Assembly (NCBI GenBank): GCA_023229825.1
Contig: JALNYN010000008.1
Coordinates: forward strand, 13,135 to 72,275
Reading direction: 5' to 3'
Length of the DNA: 59,141 nt
Source: Minisyncoccota bacterium
GTDB taxonomy: Bacteria; Patescibacteriota; Minisyncoccia; Phycocordibacterales; CAIJYI01
In this document: one piece after another, positions 1 to 8,564 of the stretch
Numbering within the stretch: position 1 is the stretch's first letter
Layout: every line of letters starts with the position of its first letter
The notes under the pieces: generated by a model
The model's database searches: none
What the model was told of the DNA's origin: nothing
Seen by the model: the letters and a program-made list of their open reading frames with translations, nothing else
Translations under genes and position numbers: made by a program

Positions 1-150
1 CGTTCATTTTTTATAAATAAGAACATAAATAAAAAATTTGTAAATATAGCCAAAAACGAAGTTTAGTGGTAATACAGATGTGGGAAAGAAACCCAGAAAT
101 ATGACTTGTCTTGGCTCTTATGAGTCCGAGAAAGCTAATAAGGAGGAAGT

Positions 151-1101
151 ATGTCACAAAAAGGCACGTACTTTGACACAGTAAAAAGTCCAAAAGTTTT
201 GGTCGACGTTTGGCATGCGCGCGGAAATCAAGGTGCCGTCGGCGCCGTGGAAATTCTTGCGCGGCTCGCCATGAAAGCGGGCGCGAAAGCCAGCAGTTTC
301 GGGATCTTCGGCGCAGAAAAAGCCGGTGCCCCGATCATGGCATTCAACCGCCTAAGCGCAAACCCGATCGAAGCATTCTATGCGCCCAATCGCTACGACA
401 TCGTAGTGATACTCGATCCTACCATCGGCGGATTTACCGCCGGTACTCACGACGAAACCATCTTTGTGGTCAACACGCCGAAAGCGCCCGAAGTTATCGC
501 GCGCGAATTGGAGCTTGGACCTTCAAGGATCATTGCGGTCGACGCCACCGGCATCGCGGGAAAATTGATGAAAAAAGGTTTCCAATTTCCTAATACCGCC
601 ATGCTTGGCGCGGTCGTTCATCTTTTTCCTGAAACGACCATTGAGATGCTCAAAGAAACGATCAGCGAAGCATCCAATCTGGTAGAAAAAGGGGAAGAGA
701 TCGTCGCGATAAATATCAAAGCGACCGAAGAAGGCTATGAAAAATGCCAAGAGTTCGACGGCCGCGGTACGGATATTCCGAAAGCGAAAATCATCCCGCT
801 GAAAGTGTTCAACTGGTGGGAATTTGAACCGGGCGGTGCTATCATTACTACCGGTAATTCTCATGAAAAGAAAACGGGAACCTGGCGGACGGAGCGTCCG
901 GTGCATATGCAAAAAAATTGCACCGATTGCATGCTTTGCTTCCAGTTCTGTCCCGACTTCTGCATTTTGGTGGATGATCCGAAAGATCCCAAGAAAATGC
1001 TCGGTTTTGATTACGAACACTGCAAAGGCTGCATGATCTGCAAAACAAATTGCGAATTTAACGCGATTGCCTCCATTCCTGAAGCGAGGGCGAAAAAATG
1101 A
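151..1101 (+). CDS. porG: Pyruvate:ferredoxin oxidoreductase, gamma-delta fusion subunit
   Basis: Subunit of a 2-oxoacid (most likely pyruvate) ferredoxin oxidoreductase, which makes acetyl-CoA, CO2 and reduced ferredoxin. Residues 1 to about 185 match the gamma domain (early VDVWHARGNQGAVGAVEIL). Residues about 250-305 form a delta-type ferredoxin domain with two [4Fe-4S] motifs: C257, C260, C263, C267 and C291, C294, C297, C301. In many archaeal and thermophile enzymes gamma and delta are separate proteins; here they are fused. The start has a strong Shine-Dalgarno AAGGAGG at 140-146. It is the first gene of a four-gene operon and overlaps the next gene by ATGA. The substrate is inferred from the family. 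Confidence 0.9.
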   Translation: MSQKGTYFDTVKSPKVLVDVWHARGNQGAVGAVEILARLAMKAGAKASSFGIFGAEKAGAPIMAFNRLSANPIEAFYAPNRYDIVVILDPTIGGFTAGTHDETIFVVNTPKAPEVIARELELGPSRIIAVDATGIAGKLMKKGFQFPNTAMLGAVVHLFPETTIEMLKETISEASNLVEKGEEIVAINIKATEEGYEKCQEFDGRGTDIPKAKIIPLKVFNWWEFEPGGAIITTGNSHEKKTGTWRTERPVHMQKNCTDCMLCFQFCPDFCILVDDPKDPKKMLGFDYEHCKGCMICKTNCEFNAIASIPEARAKK

Positions 1102-1337
1102 CAGACAAAAATAATCGCACACAAAGACCGTTTCAAATTTTTGACAACTGCATTGACTGCGAAGATTGCGTCAATGGCTGTCCGAATGAAGCGATCAGCA
1201 AAGTCGACGGCGAAAAGACATTGAAATTTGATTGGACCAAGTGCGAAGGAGATCGATGCACGCAATGCGCCGAAATTCTTTGCCCTGCGAGCGCCATCGA
1301 AATGATTCCGGAACCCGAGGAGGATACCGATGAGTAA
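1098..1337 (+). CDS. porD: Small 2x[4Fe-4S] ferredoxin subunit of the oxidoreductase
   Basis: 79-residue ferredoxin placed between the gamma-delta fusion and the alpha subunit, so probably a second electron-carrying subunit of the same complex. The first cluster motif is regular (C18, C21, C24, C28 then Pro). The second is stretched: C49, C54, C57, C62, with four residues rather than two between its first two cysteines and four rather than three before the last. Its start codon overlaps the upstream stop (ATGA) and its last 8 nt overlap porA, so translation is probably coupled. The presence of a separate delta-like ferredoxin beside a gamma-delta fusion is unusual. Confidence 0.85.
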   Translation: MTDKNNRTQRPFQIFDNCIDCEDCVNGCPNEAISKVDGEKTLKFDWTKCEGDRCTQCAEILCPASAIEMIPEPEEDTDE

Positions 1338-2541
1338 TAAAATTACAAAGCAAGCGGGCGATGGAAACTATATGGGAGCATTGGCTATGGTCCATGTCGA
1401 CATTGGCGTTTCCGCGCTCTTCCAAATTACGCCAAGCACGCAAGGCGCGGAATGGCTGATGGAATTCAAGCGTCTTGGCATGATGCCGCATACAAAGCTG
1501 CTTCTGATGAACGGCGAAGACGACGCTTTCACGGCGTGCCATACGGCAAGCCAATGCGGTTCGACCGTGGGAACATTCACTTGTTCGCAAGGAGCGCTTT
1601 TTGCCGCACAGGTGATCAAATCGCTTGGCGGTTCGCGCTGTCCCGTAGTGACGCTTTTTGCGACTCGTACGACTTCAGCTCCGATCAGTATTCACGCATC
1701 GCATGATGACGTACTGTTTTTCAAGGATTGCGGGATCATCACGCTCTTTGCGCGAAATCCGCAAGAAGTTTACGATCTCACCTTGCTCGCTTTTAAGATC
1801 GGGCAAGACGCAAAAGTTCAACTTCCGGTGATCGTCGCGTATGACGGTTTTGACGTCAGCCATACCGTTACTTCAAACGACGTACTGAATGAACAGGGTG
1901 TTCTTGAGTATCGCGAATGGCTCGGCAAATACAAACGTCCGAATTCTCTATTGAGTCTCGACCATGCCGTTTCTCTCGGCGGATTGGCGCTTCCTCATCA
2001 TCATATGGACATCGTATATGCTCAATTGATGGCGATGGAAAATGCTGCAGATGTTTCCAAAACCGCGATCGCTGAATTTTCAGAACGTTTCTGGAAAATT
2101 CCCGATCTCATTAATGGTTACAAAATGGAAGATGCGGAATACGCCATTGTCTCACTCGGAAGTACGTTTGGTACGACCAGAGAAGCGGTGGATGTCGCTC
2201 GAGAAAAAGGGATCAAAGTCGGTGCGTTATCCATTATGTCCTATCGTCCGTTCCCGGTACATGATGTTCGTGAAGCGCTCGGACGCATGAAAGCGGTGGC
2301 GGTACTCGACCGCGCTCCGACTTTCGGTACTGCGGTAGCTCAGCTTGGCGCGGATGTTGCCGGTGTGTTTTACAACAGCCCGCTTCGTCCCGACATGATG
2401 AATTGCATCTACGGTATCGGCGGAAGAACATTGAGCGTTGAACATACGTTCGAACAAATAATTCATCCGCTCGTTCATGAACGAGATGCATGGATCGATG
2501 CCGCACGTCCGGTTTGGGTCGGCGTAAACGGAGGTAAATAA
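1330..2541 (+). CDS. porA: Pyruvate:ferredoxin oxidoreductase, alpha subunit
   Basis: 403 aa, the usual size for the alpha subunit of the four-subunit-type enzyme. This subunit carries the pyrimidine-binding TPP half-site and the transketolase C-terminal-like domain. Visible family features are the ITPSTQGAEWL segment near the N terminus and the ARNPQEVYDLTLLAFKI helix about residue 140, followed by the PVIVAYDGFDVSHT segment. Shine-Dalgarno GAGGAGG lies at 1317-1323, inside the end of porD. One nucleotide separates it from porB. The family also includes 2-oxoisovalerate and 2-oxoglutarate enzymes, so pyruvate is the likely but unproven substrate. Confidence 0.88.
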   Translation: MSNKITKQAGDGNYMGALAMVHVDIGVSALFQITPSTQGAEWLMEFKRLGMMPHTKLLLMNGEDDAFTACHTASQCGSTVGTFTCSQGALFAAQVIKSLGGSRCPVVTLFATRTTSAPISIHASHDDVLFFKDCGIITLFARNPQEVYDLTLLAFKIGQDAKVQLPVIVAYDGFDVSHTVTSNDVLNEQGVLEYREWLGKYKRPNSLLSLDHAVSLGGLALPHHHMDIVYAQLMAMENAADVSKTAIAEFSERFWKIPDLINGYKMEDAEYAIVSLGSTFGTTREAVDVAREKGIKVGALSIMSYRPFPVHDVREALGRMKAVAVLDRAPTFGTAVAQLGADVAGVFYNSPLRPDMMNCIYGIGGRTLSVEHTFEQIIHPLVHERDAWIDAARPVWVGVNGGK

Positions 2542-2542
2542 T

Positions 2543-3538
2543 ATGGAGAACAATAGATACGATGAAACACCGCAAATGTCTCCCGGAATGGCATACTGTG
2601 CCGGTTGTGGGATACCGCTGGTGATCAATCCGATCCTGAAAGCCGCGCACGATACAGGGGTAATTCCCGTTACGAATTCGGCTTCAGGATGCGCCATGGT
2701 GGGTTTTCACATTTACCCTCACTCGGGGATGAAAGATCCCGTCGTGCATGTGGTATTTGAAACTTCAGCCGCCGGCGCAAGCGGAGTACGCGCGTCGATC
2801 GATGAACAAGTAAGCAGGGATGAACTCAAAGAAGGGCTGTTTTATCCTCTCGTCATTTCGGGCGATGGAGCAACGACCGACATCGGTATTGCTTCGATCT
2901 CCGGAATGTTCGCGCGAGGTGAAAGGATCCTTTACGTTTGTTATGACAACGGTTTCTATGCGAACACCGGCTGTCAATATTCAAGCGCAACACCCGTTGG
3001 CGCTCACACGACGACCACGCCGCACGCTTTCTTGCCTACGGCTGATTACCAAGGGAAAGACATGATAGCGTTCGCGCTCGCTCATCCGGCGGTAAAATAT
3101 ATCGCCCACACGACGGTCAGCCGGCATTGGCCGAATGATCTTCGCGAAAAAGCGAGAAAGGGTTTTACCTGCGACGGACCTGCGTATCTTCATGTTATTC
3201 AGCCATGTCCGCGCGGCTGGGGTTATCCTCAAAACTTGATCCTGCAAGTGGCGGATGCCGGCGTCGATACGGGAGTTATTCCTCTCTATCACATTGAACG
3301 CGAAGGCGATCGATTCGTCCACACGTTCAAATGGTATCTGGATTATCTTCCTGAACGATATGAAGGTGGCGTTGTTCATCCGGAAATCCATCCGGTCAGC
3401 GAATGGTTTGAAATGCAAACGCGTTTCAAAGTATCTCGCAAGGACCTGGAATGGATCGCCGATATGCAACGATCCGTTGACCATAAATGGGTTGGGGAAG
3501 GCGGACTGCTTTCCAAATGCCAACCATATGGTTCGTAA
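2543..3538 (+). CDS. porB: Pyruvate:ferredoxin oxidoreductase, beta subunit
   Basis: 331 aa TPP-binding beta subunit. The N terminus has the C19-x2-C22 pair (YCAGCG) of the beta-subunit iron-sulfur site. The TPP/Mg motif begins with GDG at residues 110-112 (GDGATTDIG) and continues to the DNGFYANTGCQYS segment, which is typical of POR beta chains. It has a Shine-Dalgarno GGAGG at 2530-2534. It is the last gene of the operon, followed 34 nt later by a clear intrinsic terminator. Confidence 0.9.
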   Translation: MENNRYDETPQMSPGMAYCAGCGIPLVINPILKAAHDTGVIPVTNSASGCAMVGFHIYPHSGMKDPVVHVVFETSAAGASGVRASIDEQVSRDELKEGLFYPLVISGDGATTDIGIASISGMFARGERILYVCYDNGFYANTGCQYSSATPVGAHTTTTPHAFLPTADYQGKDMIAFALAHPAVKYIAHTTVSRHWPNDLREKARKGFTCDGPAYLHVIQPCPRGWGYPQNLILQVADAGVDTGVIPLYHIEREGDRFVHTFKWYLDYLPERYEGGVVHPEIHPVSEWFEMQTRFKVSRKDLEWIADMQRSVDHKWVGEGGLLSKCQPYGS

Positions 3539-3572
3539 AGTAACATAACGTTGTTTCATTAAATGGAACAAC

Positions 3573-3603
3573 AACCGTGGCACACGTTGCCACGGTTTTT
3601 TAT
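3573..3603 (+). terminator. Intrinsic terminator of the por operon
   Basis: A perfect 10-bp stem (AACCGTGGCA, 3573-3582, with TGCCACGGTT, 3588-3597) and a 5-nt loop, followed by a T-rich run. It lies just after porB. Confidence 0.9.
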
Positions 3604-3621
3604 TTACTTCGCGTCCGTCGT

Positions 3622-3734
3622 CGTGCCTCCTCCCTCTCTTTAGAGGGGAGGACTGAGGTGGGGTGGTATTTCAAACAAATCTCGAAATCACACCCCCTCC
3701 CGATCTCCCCCTCTAAAAAGGGGGAGAGGGACGA
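3622..3734. repeat. Compound palindromic intergenic repeat
   Basis: Two arms of about 44 nt (3622-3665 and 3690-3734) are imperfect inverted copies of each other. Each arm also contains its own inner palindrome (CCTCTCTTTAGAGGGG; CCCCCTCTAAAAAGGGGG). No coding potential is seen. The structure resembles REP/BIME or MITE-like elements that sit between operons. Whether other copies exist in the genome cannot be seen here; no second copy was noticed in this window. Confidence 0.65.
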
Positions 3735-3848
3735 TTACGATGAATGATGGATTTATTTCTCACAAAAGTGATCCGATAATTAGTCTGGTTGAATTGCCGA
3801 AATGGTGGAGTGGAAAACAAGCTCAAAAAACGTTATACTGTAGGGTAT

Positions 3849-4952
3849 ATGAAGATCATTTTTATCTTTGATTTCCTCGCGCCGAACGATGCGCGGAAAT
3901 ATCTTGTCGATGAGATCATGTTTTTGCGGTCTCAATCCATCGATGCGCGAGTGGTGACGCTCGGGAAGGAAGATATGAGCAATACCTTATACAGCGATGC
4001 CTTGTTTTCTCGGGAAACTTTCGCTTGCGTGCCGATACCCAAATTATGGAAGTTTTCAGATTGGAAAAAACTTAAAAAATATCTTGAAGACGAGCATCCC
4101 GATCTGATCATCACGTGCGATGCGAAGGCGGATGTCGTTGCTCGGATCGCCGCGCGCCTTTCCCGTATACCGATGAAAGTTTTTGTTTTTGCGCACAACG
4201 TTTCGGATATCGCCAAGAGGACAAAATTTTATGACGACGTTCTTTCTCACGTCACCGACTATTATATCGTCACCTCAGAAGTGGCGAAGATCGCACTCTC
4301 AAAAATGGAGGTCTCGCCGAAAAAGATCGCGGTTCTTCCCGACGGAATATCGCTTGAAAAATACGGTCTGCCGCCTTCGCGCGATATTCGCGCCGAATAC
4401 GGCATCGCTCCCGATGAATTCGTTTTTATTTTTCTCGGAGACCTCATTCCTTCAAAAAATGTTCCGGTTCTTCTTCGTGCGATGGAAAAAATTCCCGTGG
4501 GCCGTTTGCTTATTGTCGGGGACGGACGAGAAAAAGCGGCACTGAAAGAGCTGTCATCAAGTCTTGGTCTCTCCGATAGGGTCATTTTTGAAGATTCCAC
4601 TTTGGATGTCGCAAACCTGCTCATGGTATCGAACGCCATGGTATTGCCGTCAAAAACTGACGAGCGCCTTCCTCTTTCTGTTATTCTCGGGCTTTATTCC
4701 GGTTTGCCTGTCATTACGACCGAACTTCCCGGCATTTCAGAGTTGGTGAAAGATCGGGAAAATGGACTCATTGTCAGGCAGCAGGATTCCGTGGAATTAT
4801 CGCGCGCCATGGTTGAGCTTATGACGAACGGAGAATTATATGCGAAGCTGAAAGCCAATGCACCAAAAGACTTAGAAAAATACTCGGTTTCAGCGCACGC
4901 CGTAAAACTTTTAACTCTGTTTCAGGAGAAGCAGCAATCAACAAATAAATGA
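3849..4952 (+). CDS. GT4-type glycosyltransferase
   Basis: 367 aa GT-B glycosyltransferase that probably transfers a sugar from a nucleotide donor to a lipid-linked or growing glycan on the cytoplasmic face of the membrane. The C-terminal donor domain has FLGDLIPSKNVPVLLRAM and VGDGREKAALKEL. The usual E-x7-E donor motif is altered to a TDERLPLSVILG segment. The ATG at 3849 is preferred over an in-frame TTG at 3789 because a -10-like TATACT (3834-3839) lies 9 nt upstream, which fits a leaderless start. It overlaps the next gene by ATGA. Donor and acceptor are unknown. Confidence 0.8.
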   Translation: MKIIFIFDFLAPNDARKYLVDEIMFLRSQSIDARVVTLGKEDMSNTLYSDALFSRETFACVPIPKLWKFSDWKKLKKYLEDEHPDLIITCDAKADVVARIAARLSRIPMKVFVFAHNVSDIAKRTKFYDDVLSHVTDYYIVTSEVAKIALSKMEVSPKKIAVLPDGISLEKYGLPPSRDIRAEYGIAPDEFVFIFLGDLIPSKNVPVLLRAMEKIPVGRLLIVGDGREKAALKELSSSLGLSDRVIFEDSTLDVANLLMVSNAMVLPSKTDERLPLSVILGLYSGLPVITTELPGISELVKDRENGLIVRQQDSVELSRAMVELMTNGELYAKLKANAPKDLEKYSVSAHAVKLLTLFQEKQQSTNK

Positions 4953-6073
4953 AAATTTCACATCCGCATAAAATTTGTTATATTTTGCCGGAGTATCGCG
5001 AAGATAGCCATACCCATTTTTCATATATCGGACGATTGCTGAGCGAAGCGAATGAATCGCTGGACACGTTTCTTATTATCGAGAAGGGGACGCGTCCTGC
5101 TGAAAATTTCGGCTGTAAGAAAATAAAGGTCATCGGTTCATGTAACATTATTGCGCGTTCTTTTTGGCTTTTGTATTGGATGCTCAAAGCGCGGAAGGCG
5201 GGATATTGTGATTTTTACGTGCACTATTCCTTTCTTTCAGCGGTGCTCGCATCGTTCATGACGAAATTTTTGCGCGGGCGGGGAAGAGTTTTTTATTGGA
5301 ACTGCGGCGAACCCTGGAAATATAAAAGATCGTTTTTCCGCGAACGTTTCGAGCGCTTCGCCTATTCACAGATAACATTTTTGGTTACCGGTACGGAAAG
5401 ACTCGGCGATGAATACGCGCGAGTGTATAAAATTCCGCGCGAGAAAATAAAAATAATGCCGAACTGGATCGATACGGAACGATTCCGCGAAATTTCGAAC
5501 AAAGAGGATATTCTTAACAAGCTCGCCATTCCCGAAGGAAGAAAAATAATTTTTTTCGTGCATCATCTTTCTTTTAGAAAAGGATCCCGCATGCTGCTTC
5601 CTGTTGTCAGCGATCTCTTGAAGCGAAGAAAAGATTTCTTCTTGATCGTCGCGGGAAGCGGTCCCGATGAAGAATCGCTCCGCTCGCGTGTGAACAAATC
5701 AAAAGAACTTTCCGATTTTGTCCGCATCATCGGTCCGGTCGCAAATCGCGATATTCAAAAATATTTCAGCGCGGCGGACATATTTTTCATGCCTTCACAA
5801 GAAGAAGGATTTCCGCGAGTAATACTCGAATCTATGGCAGCGGGCGTTCCGGTCGTTGCAAGCAATGTCGGTTCCGTGTCAGAGATCGTGCCTCCTGAAA
5901 TGTCGCCCTTCATTATTGACTCAAACGATAGGCACGGTTTTGTCTCAGCGCTCCATCTTCTGCTCTCGAAAGATTCCGAACAGATAAAAAAAATGAGCGT
6001 CCTTTTACGTTCCAGAGCGGCAGAATTTGAAACCCCGACCGTCGCCAAAATATTCATAAACCTTTTTCGATAG
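4949..6073 (+). CDS. GT4-type glycosyltransferase
   Basis: 374 aa GT-B enzyme. The middle contains MPNWIDTERF and FVHHLSFRKGS, and the C-terminal domain has the E-x7-E donor-binding motif in EEGFPRVILE followed by SMAAGVPVVASNVGSVSEIV, typical of family GT4. It is translationally coupled to the upstream glycosyltransferase (ATGA overlap), so the two probably act in sequence on the same glycan. The sugar specificity cannot be read from sequence. Confidence 0.82.
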   Translation: MKISHPHKICYILPEYREDSHTHFSYIGRLLSEANESLDTFLIIEKGTRPAENFGCKKIKVIGSCNIIARSFWLLYWMLKARKAGYCDFYVHYSFLSAVLASFMTKFLRGRGRVFYWNCGEPWKYKRSFFRERFERFAYSQITFLVTGTERLGDEYARVYKIPREKIKIMPNWIDTERFREISNKEDILNKLAIPEGRKIIFFVHHLSFRKGSRMLLPVVSDLLKRRKDFFLIVAGSGPDEESLRSRVNKSKELSDFVRIIGPVANRDIQKYFSAADIFFMPSQEEGFPRVILESMAAGVPVVASNVGSVSEIVPPEMSPFIIDSNDRHGFVSALHLLLSKDSEQIKKMSVLLRSRAAEFETPTVAKIFINLFR

Positions 6074-6118
6074 ATCAAAATCCTATGAAAAAGTAAATAA
6101 CAGATCGGGTGGTCTCGG

Positions 6119-6147
6119 TTGAATTTACTTTGGAAATGGGATATCAT
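6119..6147 (+). promoter_or_regulatory. Sigma70-like promoter for a leaderless mRNA
   Basis: TTGAAT at 6119-6124, a 17-nt spacer and TATCAT at 6142-6147. The next ATG is at 6155, about where transcription should begin, so the message is probably leaderless, although a short AAGGGGA also precedes the ATG. Confidence 0.55.
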
Positions 6148-6154
6148 AAGGGGA

Positions 6155-7303
6155 ATGAATTCGGATAAAAGCCGATCAAACGGCGCTCATCATCGAGTCC
6201 TCTCAGTCATTATTCCCTGCTATAACGAAGCGGCGACTATCGCTGAAGTCGTTCGTAAAGTAGCCGATGCCCGACTTCCTGACGCTTGGGCAAAAGAGAT
6301 TATATTGGTCGACGACGGCTCAGACGGACCGACCGTTTCGGCTATTTGCGATATAGAAGAGAGCATTAGCAAGGTCATATTTCGTAAGAAGAATGGGGGG
6401 AAAGGTGCAGCTCTAAAAGATGGATTGCGCGTTGCATCGGGCGATCATTGTATTGTTCAAGACGCCGATCTCGAGCTTGATCCCGCAGAATATATAAATA
6501 TTTTACAGCCTGTCATATCCGGAAGGTCGGACGCGGTTTTTGGCTATCGCTCGATCTCGCCGAAACATGCATCTTATGACCACCTTCTTTTTTATGGTGG
6601 GAGAACGATCTCTTTACTTTACAATATTTTTTTCTTAACGCAATTCCGCGATATTCCTTGCTGTTACAAACTTTTTCCAAAAAAATGCATTCCGGCGTTA
6701 TTGCGCATGCCAAGCGATGATTTTGTTTTTGACGCTGTTGAAATGACACATGTAATCGACCATCAATGTTTAATAGAACAAGTTTCAGTAAATTATCTCC
6801 CGCGTTCGCGAGAACAAGGAAAAAAACTGCGGATGAAGCACGGTATCTATGGCGCTCTGGCTATCGTCTTTCTGCGTTTAGGACTGCATCATGATCCGAT
6901 CGAAGCCGAGGCCAAGCGTTTTTTTCGGTTTATCATTTCTGGATTGGTCGGAGTGGCGGTTAATCTCGGTGTTCTTTATCTGCTTACAGAAAAAGCGCAT
7001 CAATGGTATCTCGCTTCATCAGTCGCAGCCGTCATCATTTCTTATGCCATCAACTTCTCGCTTCATAAGTACTGGACGTTTGAAAATTCGGGAGCTAAAA
7101 CGCTTTCTCGCCAGCTCAGCCTTCATTTTTCGATATTCTTGTTTAACTTGGTTTTGAATACTCTCATGATCTACGTTCTGGTCGAATATCTGCGCGTCTG
7201 GTATTTTGCCGCTCAGATCGCCGCCGCCGCCGTTATCGCTATCGAAGATTATTTCCTCTTTTCAAAATTTGTTTTTATAAAGAGGAGTAATAGAAACATA
7301 TGA
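6155..7303 (+). CDS. GT2 glycosyltransferase fused to GtrA-like membrane domain
   Basis: 382 aa, two domains. The N-terminal part (about 1-240) is a GT2 enzyme of the dolichyl-phosphate-mannose/polyprenyl-phosphate-glucose synthase type: SVIIPCYNEAATI, ILVDDGSDG, GGKGAALKDGL and the catalytic QDADLELDP. The C-terminal part (about 250-375) is a GtrA-like domain with four membrane segments. The fusion suggests a polyprenyl-phosphate-sugar synthase that is joined to its likely flippase. The ATG at 6155 is chosen over an in-frame TTG at 6119 because it sits at the predicted transcription start. The last 4 nt overlap the next gene. Confidence 0.85.
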   Translation: MNSDKSRSNGAHHRVLSVIIPCYNEAATIAEVVRKVADARLPDAWAKEIILVDDGSDGPTVSAICDIEESISKVIFRKKNGGKGAALKDGLRVASGDHCIVQDADLELDPAEYINILQPVISGRSDAVFGYRSISPKHASYDHLLFYGGRTISLLYNIFFLTQFRDIPCCYKLFPKKCIPALLRMPSDDFVFDAVEMTHVIDHQCLIEQVSVNYLPRSREQGKKLRMKHGIYGALAIVFLRLGLHHDPIEAEAKRFFRFIISGLVGVAVNLGVLYLLTEKAHQWYLASSVAAVIISYAINFSLHKYWTFENSGAKTLSRQLSLHFSIFLFNLVLNTLMIYVLVEYLRVWYFAAQIAAAAVIAIEDYFLFSKFVFIKRSNRNI

Positions 7304-7962
7304 AAAAAAACAGCGTAAGAGAATTTGAAGATAGGAGGTGGAAAGAAGGCGATCAAACCCTTGTTTTTCGGCACATAGAGGCATCACAAATGGTTTTAAA
7401 AGGTCAAAAGGTACTTGATATCGGCTGCGGCGATGGATTATTCATGCAAGCGCTTGCCCAAAAAGGAGCGACCGTATCGGGCGTTGATATTTCAGAAGAA
7501 GGCGCGAAGAAGTGCCAAAAAAAAAGTTTGAACGTTTTGGTCGCGGATATTACCGCAGAAGATCTGCCGTACCAAGATAAGACATTTGATGCGGTTATTA
7601 TGCTCGATGTTTTGGAACATGTATACGATCCCGACGGTCTTTTGAGAGAAGCTATTCGCGTTTCAAAACAAACTATCATTATCAGCGTTCCCAATTTTAA
7701 TTCCTTACCGGCGCGTTTTCAGGTTTTGCTCGGAAAGGTACCTGAAAACAATCGTCCGAACAAAGGTCACGTATACTGGTTTAATTATCCTGTTTTGACT
7801 GAATTACTGCGTCGAAATCATCTAAAGGCTGAAAAAATAAGCTGCAATACTTTTTTTGAAAATAAACCGATCGTCGGAAACATAATGAAATACCTGTGCC
7901 GTATTTTTCCATCCGTTTTTGCATTATCGTTTGTTGTGAAGGCTAATATCAAAGCGCCATGA
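7300..7962 (+). CDS. SAM-dependent methyltransferase (MetW-like)
   Basis: 220 aa class I methyltransferase. The SAM-binding loop VLDIGCGDGLFMQAL is near residue 40, followed by VSGVDISEEG and VIMLDVLEHVYDPDGLL. The pattern is close to MetW-like proteins. In this setting it more likely methylates a sugar or glycan end than takes part in methionine synthesis, because it is coupled (ATGA overlap) to glycosyltransferase genes on both sides. The substrate is unknown. Confidence 0.75.
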   Translation: MKKNSVREFEDRRWKEGDQTLVFRHIEASQMVLKGQKVLDIGCGDGLFMQALAQKGATVSGVDISEEGAKKCQKKSLNVLVADITAEDLPYQDKTFDAVIMLDVLEHVYDPDGLLREAIRVSKQTIIISVPNFNSLPARFQVLLGKVPENNRPNKGHVYWFNYPVLTELLRRNHLKAEKISCNTFFENKPIVGNIMKYLCRIFPSVFALSFVVKANIKAP

Positions 7963-8555
7963 AATACACCTACGAAAAATTTATCGATGAAAAGATCGCC
8001 TTGATCGCCAAAGAGCCGATCGTCTTGGATGTCGGCGGTGGGGCCCGTTTTACCAAATGGCTGGCAAAATATAAAAATTTGTTTGCCGATTGCGATTATC
8101 GCACCATGGATTACGATCATTCCACCGGCGCTGATGTGGTGGGCGATATACACAAAATTCCTCTTGCCGACAACAGCATCCACGCGGTAATATGCAGCTC
8201 TGTGCTGGAGCATGTGGCAAATCCGGCTGTCGCAGTGCAAGAGATCAAAAGAATACTGAAACCTGGCGGAAAATTATTTATTTACGTTCCATCAATATAT
8301 CCTTATCACGCTCGGGCAGGGCACTACCCCGACTATTGGCGGTTTTTTGATGATTCGCTTTTATTGTTATGTAAAGATTTTTCCTCCGTTGAACTATGCA
8401 AATTTGGCGGGTATTTTAAAGCAATGTCATTTTTTGTTCCGATGCAGCATAAAATTCAATGGCTGCTTCGCCCGCTCGCGAGAGCACTCGATCATGTATT
8501 TCGCACCGAAAAAAAACACACTACGGCGGGATATTATGTTTACGCGATAAAGTAA
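7959..8555 (+). CDS. SAM-dependent methyltransferase
   Basis: 198 aa class I methyltransferase (Methyltransf_11 type). The SAM loop is VLDVGGGARFTKWL near residue 25, followed by a methyl-donor pocket with IPLADNSIHAVICSSVLEHVANP and IKRILKPGGKLFIYVPSIYPYHA. It is short, with a small C-terminal cap. It overlaps the preceding methyltransferase by ATGA; two consecutive methyltransferases suggest two methylated positions on the glycan. Confidence 0.75.
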   Translation: MKYTYEKFIDEKIALIAKEPIVLDVGGGARFTKWLAKYKNLFADCDYRTMDYDHSTGADVVGDIHKIPLADNSIHAVICSSVLEHVANPAVAVQEIKRILKPGGKLFIYVPSIYPYHARAGHYPDYWRFFDDSLLLLCKDFSSVELCKFGGYFKAMSFFVPMQHKIQWLLRPLARALDHVFRTEKKHTTAGYYVYAIK

Positions 8556-8564
8556 GATCATCTT

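Noticed and set aside
1..150. TPP or other riboswitch upstream of the TPP-dependent por operon
   Set aside because: No THI-box motifs were found; only small weak hairpins and a Shine-Dalgarno are seen.
2227..2697. Antisense frames at the porA/porB junction
   Set aside because: They are by-products of the codon pattern of the por genes and have no independent evidence.
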